Program-made: the position numbers and the translations under genes
From: an uncultured Clostridia bacterium
GTDB lineage: Bacteria; Bacillota; Clostridia; Christensenellales; Borkfalkiaceae
Length of the DNA stretch: 6,915 nucleotides
Assembly: GCA_934254755.1 (NCBI GenBank)
Contig: CAKQMM010000059.1
Span: forward strand, 1-6,915
Reading direction: 5' to 3'
Shown: piece after piece, positions 1 to 5,237 of the stretch
Position numbering within the stretch: position 1 is the stretch's first letter
Layout: the number at the start of each line of letters is the position of its first letter
Notes under the pieces: generated by a model
What the model was told of the DNA's origin: nothing
Databases searched by the model: none
The model's input: only the letters and a program-made list of their open reading frames with translations

Positions 1-6
1 CTAAAG

Positions 7-103
7 TTGTATACGATCCCCTTACACTCTTTGTATACCATCTTTCTCTTGACACAAGCCCCCGCCCTACGTTAGGTGTATGGAGTTTTACAGAGTTTGT
101 ATA
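7..103. promoter_or_regulatory. Cluster of TTGTATA(C) words and TACA-N5-TGTA dyads
   Basis: The word TTGTATAC occurs at 7-14 and 31-38, and TTGTATA occurs again at 97-103. Two of the three sit in a longer shared context: TTACA-CTC-TTTGTATA at 22-37 and TTACA-GAG-TTTGTATA at 88-103. Each of these contains the dyad TACA-N5-TGTA. This resembles a set of repressor operators, but no gene start next to it is visible in the window, so the regulated gene would lie to the left. A short TTGACA at 49-54 has no convincing -10 partner. The first 115 bases hold no gene I can support. Confidence 0.25.
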
Positions 104-115
104 AGCAAAATCAAC

Positions 116-155
116 AAAACAAAAAACCGCCGTATGGTTTGATTAACGGCAGTTT
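116..155 (-). terminator. Rho-independent terminator of the 97-residue gene
   Basis: On the minus strand, AAACTGCCGT (146-155) pairs with ACGGCGGTTT (124-133). This gives a 10-bp stem with one T-G wobble around a 12-nt loop, followed by a T-rich run read from 123 down to 116. It lies 17 bases beyond the stop codon of the minus-strand gene ending at 173, which supports that small gene as a real transcription unit. Confidence 0.75.
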
Positions 156-172
156 TAAATAAATATGTAATT

Positions 173-466
173 TTATTTCTTTTTAAGTTTTTTAACTATT
201 CCGCTAAGTTTTTGCCGTTGCTTATCGTTAAGCATTGGGGATATGGCGGCGGCAAAAGCGTCGATATCCCTGTCGGTAAGAGTGCCTGCGGCGCGGCGGT
301 TTTCGGCTTCCGCAAATATGGTGCGAAGAAGGTCCGATTCGCTTGCGCCTTCATACTTTTTGGCAAAACTTGCAATGGTGTTGAAAACGTCGCCGCTGAC
401 GGCGTTGATATTTTGGTTGCTTGCACCGCCGTTATCGTTTTTGCCGTAATTTTTAAAATCTCGCAT
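173..466 (-). CDS. Small helical protein of unknown function (97 aa)
   Basis: I do not recognise this family. The ATG at 466 is preceded by AAGGGGAT at ideal spacing, and the gene is followed by its own hairpin terminator, so it is very likely real. The first 20 or so residues are polar and Asn/Gly-rich (YGKNDNGGASNQN) and probably disordered. Residues 25-97 look wholly helical, with the phrases DVFNTIASFAKKYEGASESD, AEAENRRAAGTLTDRDIDAF and AISPMLNDKQRQKLSGIVKK, ending in a basic KKLKKK tail. There is no signal peptide or membrane segment, so it should be cytoplasmic. It is divergent from the membrane-anchored gene at 523 with only about 56 bp between starts, which suggests shared control. 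A peptide- or nucleic-acid-binding role is possible from the charge pattern, but nothing in the sequence fixes a function. Confidence 0.75.
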   Translation of the reverse strand: MRDFKNYGKNDNGGASNQNINAVSGDVFNTIASFAKKYEGASESDLLRTIFAEAENRRAAGTLTDRDIDAFAAAISPMLNDKQRQKLSGIVKKLKKK

Positions 467-505
467 AAACTATCCCCTTGTACTTTTAAGGATATGCAAG
501 CGTAT

Positions 506-511
506 ATTATA
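506..511 (-). promoter_or_regulatory. Candidate -10 box for the minus-strand small gene
   Basis: The minus strand reads a perfect TATAAT here, 40 bases upstream of the ATG at 466. No good -35 hexamer is visible at 16-18 bp. The box lies inside the start region of the divergent plus-strand gene, so the two transcription starts would overlap and could interfere with each other. Confidence 0.35.
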
Positions 512-522
512 AAGTGATTGAT

Positions 523-1110
523 ATGGCTATATTTTTAATTGTTTTTTTGCTTTATATGATGCTGTCGAACAAATCTGGCGGCGGCTTAAAGCAAATTTTG
601 TCCGATATAGACTTGGAAACGGTTAAGCCCTTGCTTAGCCTTTTCGGCGTTGACGAAAGCGCGCTCAACGCGTTAAGCGGCGAAAATTTGCAAGATTTGT
701 TGAACGGAAACGGCGATATTTTATCGCTTATAAAAACCTTGCTTCCGATAATTTCAGCCGCCTACTCCGCAATTAAAGGGTTCGGCGGGCAAGAAAACAC
801 TCTTCAAGGCGGCGATAACGGGTTCGGGAACGGCAACTTTGCAGATAGCAGTTTTGCAGATAACGGGAATTTTGGCAACCCCGCCGCAAGTTACGGCGCG
901 GGGAACTGCGGCGGCTTTAACAACGGATATGGCGGCGGCTTAAATAACGGCGGGGTTAGCAATACCGGCGGCAGTTACAACGGGTATAATAACAATTACA
1001 ATAACGGCAAAGTTGATGCCGAGCCGCCCGCGAGCGGCGGACTTAACCCCGTTAAAGACTTGCTCTCCCCCGACAACTTGTCCGACTTAGAAGAGTGCTT
1101 TAGCATTTAA
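523..1110 (+). CDS. Membrane-anchored protein with Gly/Asn-rich low-complexity tail, function unknown
   Basis: This is an unrecognised protein of about 195 residues. It begins with a hydrophobic stretch (MAIFLIVFLLYMML), a likely single N-terminal membrane anchor or uncleaved signal. An amphipathic region follows with repeated Leu/Ile (LKQILSDIDLETVKPLLSLF, NLQDLLNGNGDILSLIKTLL). Residues about 90-165 are strongly Gly/Asn/Tyr-rich, with NGG, GYGGG and NNGG phrases. A short conserved-looking end (LNPVKDLLSPDNLSDLEECF) closes the chain. A GTG at 514 is an alternative in-frame start, three codons upstream. I prefer the ATG at 523 because the bases GTGAT just before it can pair with the 16S rRNA tail, while nothing useful precedes 514. 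It is divergent from the 97-residue gene and followed by a hairpin. The disordered tail suggests a surface or envelope-associated scaffold; this is inference. Confidence 0.72.
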   Translation: MAIFLIVFLLYMMLSNKSGGGLKQILSDIDLETVKPLLSLFGVDESALNALSGENLQDLLNGNGDILSLIKTLLPIISAAYSAIKGFGGQENTLQGGDNGFGNGNFADSSFADNGNFGNPAASYGAGNCGGFNNGYGGGLNNGGVSNTGGSYNGYNNNYNNGKVDAEPPASGGLNPVKDLLSPDNLSDLEECFSI

Positions 1111-1115
1111 CAGGC

Positions 1116-1162
1116 AAAACAACGCGCCCGCTTTTACTACATGCGGGCGTTTAACGTTGTTT
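1116..1162 (+). terminator. Two-part hairpin terminator after the Gly/Asn-rich gene
   Basis: CGCCCGC (1125-1131) pairs with GCGGGCG (1143-1149) around an 11-nt loop. Outside it, AAACAACG (1117-1124) pairs with CGTTGTTT (1155-1162) across a TTTAA bulge. The structure begins six bases after the stop at 1110. The U-tract is short and partly inside the outer stem, so termination strength is uncertain. Confidence 0.6.
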
Positions 1163-1266
1163 ATAGATTTGTTTACTCTACTCTAATCGTAAAAAAACAC
1201 CTGTTTAAAAATAAAGACAACATTATATCGTCAAATCCAAATGCGACTTTTTTGGTATAAATGTTC

Positions 1267-1292
1267 TGATATAATACAAATACAACCGGAGG
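1267..1292 (+). promoter_or_regulatory. Extended -10 promoter and strong GGAGG ribosome binding site
   Basis: TG-A-TATAAT (1267-1275) is a complete extended -10 element. A clear -35 is not visible, as expected for this promoter type. GGAGG at 1288-1292 lies nine bases before an ATG at 1302. Together they drive expression of the interrupted small frame at 1302 and, by coupling, the AT-rich gene at 1436. Between the preceding terminator and this site (1163-1266) I see nothing but AT-rich spacer. Confidence 0.55.
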
Positions 1293-1301
1293 AAAAAGAG
1301 A

Positions 1302-1439
1302 ATGACGCAAAACTAACGCGATTTAACGATTGAAATTGCAAGATGCAAAGGGCATGAGTGTTGCATCAAAATTCGCAATGCTCAGCGCGACCGCAAAGCG
1401 GATATTTTAAATCAACATAAGGTAAACAGAGAATTATGA
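1302..1439 (+). pseudogene. Small upstream frame interrupted by TAA at codon 5, overlapping the next gene
   Basis: Starting from the ATG that follows the strong GGAGG site, the frame reads MTQN, then TAA, then stays open for 40 codons (RDLTIEIARCKGHECCIKIR, then NAQRDRKADILNQHKVNREL). It ends at TGA 1437-1439, which overlaps the next gene's ATG as ATGA. The shared frame, the strong initiation signals and the 4-bp overlap argue that this was a 45-residue gene translationally coupled to the downstream one, inactivated by a single change such as a Tyr codon to TAA. The reading MTQNYRDL would be natural. No in-frame ATG, GTG or TTG follows the TAA. The alternative is a deliberate five-codon leader peptide followed by chance open frame. 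I do not recognise the product. Confidence 0.42.
1342..1383 (+). other. Two mutually exclusive hairpins in the leader of the AT-rich gene
   Basis: GATGCAA (1342-1348) can pair perfectly with TTGCATC (1361-1367). Alternatively, GAGTGTTGC (1356-1364) can pair with GCAATGCTC (1375-1383) as nine base pairs including two wobbles. The two structures share bases 1361-1364 and cannot coexist. The arrangement follows a very short MTQN peptide, which is reminiscent of an attenuator, but no U-tract follows the second hairpin. It could also be chance structure inside a decayed coding frame. Confidence 0.25.
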
Positions 1440-2527
1440 ATATAAATAATTTAAAAATAGAAAATCATGGAATTATTTCAATTATAACAAAGGCATATAT
1501 CGGAAGCCGCATTGTCCACGGGATAGTCGAAGCCAACTTAAATAAAAAAATAATGGTTTGGGAAGATTCTAACGAATATTATCCATGTGAGCGAGTTCAA
1601 TTATCTTTCACAACAAATTTAAAAGGACTTTTGTTGGACGATTACAACTTTGATTTGTTGATAATTAACCGTTTTGCAGAATGGTGTAACACTAAAGAAA
1701 CAATCGAATTTTTAAAATATATAAAAAAATGTGAATTTTTAAAAAATAAGAGTATCGTGATACTGTTTTCACCTAAAAAAGATATTAAGCTTAATGAAAG
1801 AGAAGTTAAATTTGATGATTGTAAAATATTTAAAGATGTAATACAAGAGGTTTCTGACACTATCTACTTATTCAATAGAAACGAAGACTATTTGACGTGT
1901 AAATTACAAGATAAAAACGGTAATATTCTGTCTAATTGGGGAAATATACGTTTAACAATGTTTAGAGTTGATAATTGTAACAATAGGTTTATTCCTGCAT
2001 ATAACTTGCCTAAATTTATAGGAGAACAATTATACGGAAGTTATACAAAAATATTTTTCTTTAAAAGTCTATTTAACACTTATAAATCAAACAGAATTAA
2101 GGAAGTATGTGATTTCCTTATCAATAAACAATTTAATGCTAAATATCTTAACGCTGAAGAATTGATAAACGAATACTTAAATTCTTTTGAAATGGGCGAA
2201 GACCAAAGCAATTTGCTAAACAAATATAATCAATATGATGTTGTGTTTATCGACGATTTTCAACTTTTGAAGGGTAAAATCGACTATATCAAATATGTTC
2301 ATGATATTATTGAAAACCTCTACAAAAACAATAAATACGTTATTATAATTTCAGAATGTGAACTTGAAGATATAAAATGTGAACTTGAAGATATAAAAAT
2401 CGGCTTATCTTATTCATTCTACGACAAGACTAATAAATATATTATCGAATATGATGAATATTCTAAGACCCCGACCGAGTACGTTATTCTCTGCACCGAC
2501 GGAGATATAAACGTTAAAGACTGTTAA
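1436..2527 (+). CDS. DnaB-like/DnaA-like degenerate ATPase fusion (363 aa, proposed)
   Basis: The ATG overlaps the preceding frame's TGA. Residues about 11-185 follow the order of the DnaB helicase RecA-fold domain. GSR (23-25) stands where GKT is expected, and KKIMVWEDS (37-45) matches the strand ending in SLEMS. DLLIINRF (73-80) matches LIVIDYLQ with Asn for the Walker B Asp. VIQEVSDTIYLFNRNEDY (135-152) matches the IEQDADVVLFLYRDEYY segment, and LQDKNGN (157-163) matches AKNRNGP. Residues about 200-345 follow DnaA: a degenerate P-loop SLFNTYKS (211-218), then FNAKYLNAEELINEYLNSF (233-251), the intact Walker B YDVVFIDDFQLLKGK (267-281), and sensor strand YVIIIS (301-306). The box VII arginine is absent. 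These matches are by eye, not by search. Codon use is much richer in A/T than in the neighbours, which suggests transfer. The ancestral role would be replication initiation or helicase loading. Loss of catalytic residues suggests a regulatory, decoy or decayed protein. Confidence 0.7.
   Translation: MNINNLKIENHGIISIITKAYIGSRIVHGIVEANLNKKIMVWEDSNEYYPCERVQLSFTTNLKGLLLDDYNFDLLIINRFAEWCNTKETIEFLKYIKKCEFLKNKSIVILFSPKKDIKLNEREVKFDDCKIFKDVIQEVSDTIYLFNRNEDYLTCKLQDKNGNILSNWGNIRLTMFRVDNCNNRFIPAYNLPKFIGEQLYGSYTKIFFFKSLFNTYKSNRIKEVCDFLINKQFNAKYLNAEELINEYLNSFEMGEDQSNLLNKYNQYDVVFIDDFQLLKGKIDYIKYVHDIIENLYKNNKYVIIISECELEDIKCELEDIKIGLSYSFYDKTNKYIIEYDEYSKTPTEYVILCTDGDINVKDC
2355..2398 (+). repeat. Perfect 21-bp in-frame tandem duplication
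   Basis: The unit TGTGAACTTGAAGATATAAA plus one A occurs twice back to back, with identity extending over 44 bases in total. It encodes CELEDIK twice (residues 308-321), directly after the sensor-1 strand of the DnaA-like domain and where the helix leading to box VII would be. The copies are identical, so the duplication is recent or easily reversible by slippage. Confidence 0.9.
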
Positions 2528-2530
2528 AGG

Positions 2531-2550
2531 GCAAAACTGCTAAGTTTTGC
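2531..2550 (+). other. Perfect 8-bp hairpin directly after the stop codon
   Basis: GCAAAACT and AGTTTTGC form a perfect stem around the four-base loop GCTA, beginning three bases after the TAA of the AT-rich gene. It has no U-tract of its own. It probably protects the 3' end or assists the larger terminator that follows. Confidence 0.5.
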
Positions 2551-2559
2551 AAACACTTA

Positions 2560-2600
2560 AACAAAACAGGCTCGGCAAATTTTGCCGAGCCTGTTTTGTT
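2560..2600. terminator. 20-bp perfect inverted repeat, bidirectional terminator
   Basis: The arms are AACAAAACAGGCTCGGCAAA (2560-2579) and its exact reverse complement (2581-2600), with a single base between them. The GC-rich core GGCTCGG is flanked by A-rich sequence on one side and TGTTTTGTT on the other. The same shape therefore works on both strands. It lies between the plus-strand AT-rich gene and the converging minus-strand protease operon and can end both transcripts. Confidence 0.8.
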
Positions 2601-2631
2601 AGTGAGTTCACTTGAGAAATTTATAATTTCT
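2601..2631. repeat. Two further perfect palindromes abutting the terminator
   Basis: AGTGA-GT-TCACT (2601-2612) begins at the very next base after the terminator palindrome. AGAAATT-TAT-AATTTCT (2615-2631) follows after two bases. Neither has a U-tract. Their role is unknown; they could be protein-binding dyads or the scar of an insertion. Confidence 0.5.
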
Positions 2632-2640
2632 GACGACATT

Positions 2641-2812
2641 GTATAAAACTCGGAGTGTGAAGAATCTCCGCGGAAGCGCGCTTGACTTCTCCCTACTCTT
2701 GCCCCACTTCAATGGGGAAACTTACCTTTAACAAGGACGGCTTTTATCCGCCCTTTTTTAGCGACCGAGTTCGTTTCCACGAGATTCTTCGCTAACGCTC
2801 AGAATGACAATT
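2641..2812. repeat. MITE-like or dispersed intergenic element (proposed)
   Basis: GAAGAATCTC (2659-2668) and GAGATTCTTC (2781-2790) are perfect 10-bp inverted copies near the two ends of this gene-free stretch. The right end, read on the minus strand, has the phrase TTGTCATTCTGAGCG followed by GCGAAGAATCTC, a wording I associate with dispersed intergenic repeats in bacterial genomes, from memory and not from a search. Inside are a CCCCA-N6-TGGGG hairpin (2702-2717) and an internal terminator. The element starts a few bases after the protease gene's stop codon. No reading frame is supported in it. Confidence 0.4.
2733..2759 (+). terminator. Hairpin with U-tract inside the intergenic element
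   Basis: AAGGACGG (2733-2740) faces CCGCCCTT (2748-2755) over a seven-base loop, with one A-C mismatch on the plus strand and a G-U wobble at that pair in the minus-strand transcript. A run of six T follows on the plus strand (2754-2759). It is a plausible terminator for plus-strand read-through toward the protease gene. Confidence 0.5.
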
Positions 2813-2818
2813 ACAGTT

Positions 2819-4069
2819 TTACCGCAATGCGACGACGAGCGCCGTTCCCGTTTCGGCGGGTTTAACGCGGGGGCTTGTTTTTTCGGTTATGCCGACGCCG
2901 TGAATGGATATGCCGGATAGCGGAAAGTAAAGTTTATCGGTGGTGAGTTTGACCGCGCTACCGTCCGAGTTTTTAAAGGTAGACTGCATTATCCCCTTGC
3001 CGTAAGTTTTGTAAACGCCGCCGCTCCCTTCAACGAAAACCGTAAGCTCGCCGTAGCCTGACTTATCGGCGTAATCGAGAAGCGCGCCCGTTAAAGCCTC
3101 GCTTGCGGAAGCCGTGCCGCTATCCGTTAAAACGCTGAACTTTTCGATATTATAGTTATAAAACTCGGAATTTTTGCTGTAAAATTCCGAACGCTTGCCG
3201 TACTTGTTTTCGGCGTAACTTATCATAAACCTCTCGTCGGTCGTCGGCGTTAAAAGCGCGGCAACTTCCGTTAAAATACTCATATACCCGCCGCCGTTTC
3301 CGCGCAAATCGAATATAAGATGAGTTTTGCCGCTCTCTTTCATTTTTTGAAGGGCGTATTTTAGTTGCCCGCTTGATCCCGCAAGCCCGCTTTTCGTTCC
3401 GCTGAACGAATCGTAGCGTATATAAAAGGCGGTTTTATCGCTAAGATACGGCTCGTCTGAAATTTTGGCGACCGATATTTTATCGCCGTCAGACGACAAG
3501 AACGAATAATATCCGCTATCGTCGCCGAACTTGACGTAAGTGCGCGTATAGTTTGATTTTTGCAGAGTATAACTCGCTTTCGTTTCGCCGTAACTAAGGG
3601 TTAAACTGATATTGACGCCGCTACCTGCCCCGTCCAAATCTGCCAAAAACTCCTCGGCGGAAGCGACCTCTTTTTCGCCGGAGCCGACATTATATTTAAC
3701 TATAATTCCGCCCTCTTTAACCCCCGCTTTTTCGGCGGGAGAGTTGCCTAAAACCCTTGCGATTTCAAGCGTTTTGCGGTTAATCTGAACGCCTATGCCG
3801 GCGGAGCTACCCTTAGCGGCGTCTTGAACGTTTTGATACGTTCCTTTGCTTTGATAACCCGAATAGCCGTCTAAAAGCGCGTTCGATATTTTATCGATTA
3901 TTCCGTCTTCTTCAAAAAGATAATACTTTTTATACTTTTCGATAAGGTTGACCGCCGCGCGCGAGTCTGCGCTCATCGAAAAAGTTTTGGTTAAAAACCC
4001 GAGACCGAACGCGCCCGCAAGCGCGACCGCGCAAAGTACAGAAACGATAATTTTTTTACTTTTTTTCAT
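2819..4069 (-). CDS. Membrane-anchored S41 C-terminal-processing protease (CtpA-like)
   Basis: This is a serine protease of the carboxy-terminal-processing family. It acts outside the membrane on the C-terminal parts of envelope proteins. An N-terminal KKSKK followed by a hydrophobic stretch at residues 7-27 gives a signal anchor. A PDZ domain spans about 88-170, opening with the family's GIGVQI and containing NSPAEKAGVKEGGIIV. The protease core holds DLRGNGGGY (254-262), GTASASEALTGAL with the probable nucleophile Ser321, and YGKGIMQ with the base Lys358 and Gln362 four residues on. It ends with the LTTDKLYFPLSG segment typical of CtpA. Ser-Lys spacing is 37, against 25 in E. coli Tsp and B. 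subtilis CtpB, so about 12 extra residues lie between them. GGTGA stands just before the ATG. It follows the regulator gene after 58 bp without a terminator, so the two are probably one operon. The substrate is unknown. Confidence 0.92.
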   Translation of the reverse strand: MKKSKKIIVSVLCAVALAGAFGLGFLTKTFSMSADSRAAVNLIEKYKKYYLFEEDGIIDKISNALLDGYSGYQSKGTYQNVQDAAKGSSAGIGVQINRKTLEIARVLGNSPAEKAGVKEGGIIVKYNVGSGEKEVASAEEFLADLDGAGSGVNISLTLSYGETKASYTLQKSNYTRTYVKFGDDSGYYSFLSSDGDKISVAKISDEPYLSDKTAFYIRYDSFSGTKSGLAGSSGQLKYALQKMKESGKTHLIFDLRGNGGGYMSILTEVAALLTPTTDERFMISYAENKYGKRSEFYSKNSEFYNYNIEKFSVLTDSGTASASEALTGALLDYADKSGYGELTVFVEGSGGVYKTYGKGIMQSTFKNSDGSAVKLTTDKLYFPLSGISIHGVGITEKTSPRVKPAETGTALVVALR

Positions 4070-4127
4070 ATTTCACCGTTTAAGGAAAATATTCCCTATT
4101 AAAATTCAGTAAAGCCGCAAACGCCGC

Positions 4128-5156
4128 TTAGTCCGCCATTTTGCTCAGCGTATACAAAAGTTTAAAGGTAACCGCGCCGTTAAAGTCGCGCACGTCTATG
4201 CCCGTTATGCGCTCTATTTTATCGAGCCGATACATGAGCGTGTTGCGGTGCAAAAACATCGCGCGCGCCGTTTCGCTTATATTTAAGTCGTTATCTAAAA
4301 ACGCGATGGCGGTTTTTACGAGTTCGTCGTCCTTTAAAACGGACTTGCCGTCCGCACCGAGCAAAACGTCGGTAAGTTCCGCCGCTTTTTTACGCGGAAG
4401 TTCTTCTATTATTTTACACAAAACGTAGTCTTTATATGAGTAAACGCTCTTATTCTCTTTCAAAAACCCGCTTATGCGCTTTGCGGAAAGCGCGTCGCCA
4501 TAGCTTAGCGCGGCGTAAGAAAAATCTTTGACGAAGCCACCTATATACCCCCGCGCTTTAATGCCCGCTTCTTCAAACAGCGTTTGCAATATTAAAGATA
4601 CGTACTTTACGGGCGGCTCTTCATCGCCTTCCGAAAAAGAAGCGAGCGCAACCCCGCCTTCAACAAGCACCGCTACGTCCGACCCGTTTATCGAATAATC
4701 GTTCAAAAAGTCTTTTATCTCGGCAAGTTTATCGCCGTCCGCCGTGAATAAGGTGACGTAAGCCTTCGTTTCGGGCATAGAAAACTTTTCCATAACGGCG
4801 CGGGTTCTCCGCCTTGATATCTCGCCCGTGATAGCCGCCGCCACCGCTTCGAGATAACTAAGCTCCAGCCCGTCCGTCCGCCGCGCTTCGAGATAGTCGG
4901 CTATAAACAGCGCGTAATTTTTATAAACCCCGCCGCCGCCGAACAATATGCCCACGTATTTTTCGCCGTTAAAGTCGAACTTAAAATAAGTTTTGCCGTC
5001 GCCGCCGAAAAACTCGCCGTCAAACTCGGGCAAATCTTGCGGAACGTAGTCTTTGCGGGTGGAAATATAGTCGCCGCCGTTAATCGCCGCCAAATCTATA
5101 TCTATCCCCGTTTTGCTTTTGAGCGCGCAAACCGTTCTTAATAATTCTTTATCCAT
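4128..5156 (-). CDS. PucR/CdaR-family transcriptional regulator (342 aa)
   Basis: This is a cytoplasmic DNA-binding regulator. The C-terminal 60 residues (about 279-337) are the PucR-type helix-turn-helix: AIAFLDNDLNISETARAMFL, HRNTLMYRLDKIERITGID, then a FKLLYTL helix. The HRNTL-YRL-KI-TG pattern is diagnostic. The middle (about 130-230) resembles the GGDEF-like fold of CdaR proteins, with KAYVTLF and GYIGGFVKDFSYAALSYGDA. The first 95 residues form a small sensory-type domain (FDFNGEKYVGILFGGGGVY) that I cannot assign. I chose the ATG at 5156 because AAAGGA precedes it at good spacing. An upstream in-frame GTG at 5225 lies inside the operator palindrome, only about six bases from the predicted transcript start, with no ribosome site. 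CdaR-type members sense sugar diacids or related metabolites, but the ligand here is unknown. Cotranscription with the S41 protease is unusual and suggests envelope rather than diacid control. Confidence 0.88.
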   Translation of the reverse strand: MDKELLRTVCALKSKTGIDIDLAAINGGDYISTRKDYVPQDLPEFDGEFFGGDGKTYFKFDFNGEKYVGILFGGGGVYKNYALFIADYLEARRTDGLELSYLEAVAAAITGEISRRRTRAVMEKFSMPETKAYVTLFTADGDKLAEIKDFLNDYSINGSDVAVLVEGGVALASFSEGDEEPPVKYVSLILQTLFEEAGIKARGYIGGFVKDFSYAALSYGDALSAKRISGFLKENKSVYSYKDYVLCKIIEELPRKKAAELTDVLLGADGKSVLKDDELVKTAIAFLDNDLNISETARAMFLHRNTLMYRLDKIERITGIDVRDFNGAVTFKLLYTLSKMAD

Positions 5157-5208
5157 TCTTTCCTTTTGGTTGCGGGGGTAAAGACCGCCAAAACCGTTAA
5201 ATTGCCGT

Positions 5209-5229
5209 TTTTGTGCAACTTGCACAAAA
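5209..5229. promoter_or_regulatory. Perfect 21-bp palindromic operator at the regulator's transcription start
   Basis: TTTTGTGCAA, one C, and TTGCACAAAA form a perfect dyad. It sits immediately downstream of the -10 box of the regulator-protease operon, covering about +2 to +22 of the expected transcript. This is the classic place for a repressor that blocks initiation or clearance. The adjacent regulator is the obvious candidate to bind it; that assignment is inference. I saw no second copy in the window. Confidence 0.75.
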
Positions 5230-5237
5230 TTTATTTT

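Noticed and set aside
212..517. Plus-strand 101-codon frame opposite the 97-residue gene
   Set aside because: Shadow of the minus-strand gene, which has its own ribosome site and terminator.
1314..1316. Recoded or suppressed TAA in the small upstream frame
   Set aside because: Other genes in the window end with ordinary TAA, so genetic-code reassignment is not supported. A nonsense change or a leader peptide is simpler.
1642..1860. Minus-strand frame within the fusion gene
   Set aside because: Ser/Leu-rich shadow of the AT-rich gene, no initiation signals.
2601..2818. CRISPR array or tRNA in the intergenic repeats
   Set aside because: No regularly spaced repeat-spacer pattern and no cloverleaf or T-loop signature was found.
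4141..4428. Plus-strand frame opposite the regulator's DNA-binding domain
   Set aside because: Shadow of a clearly recognised PucR-type helix-turn-helix region.
5157..5225. Upstream GTG start for the CdaR-type regulator
   Set aside because: It lies inside the operator, almost at the predicted transcript start, with no ribosome site. The ATG at 5156 has AAAGGA.
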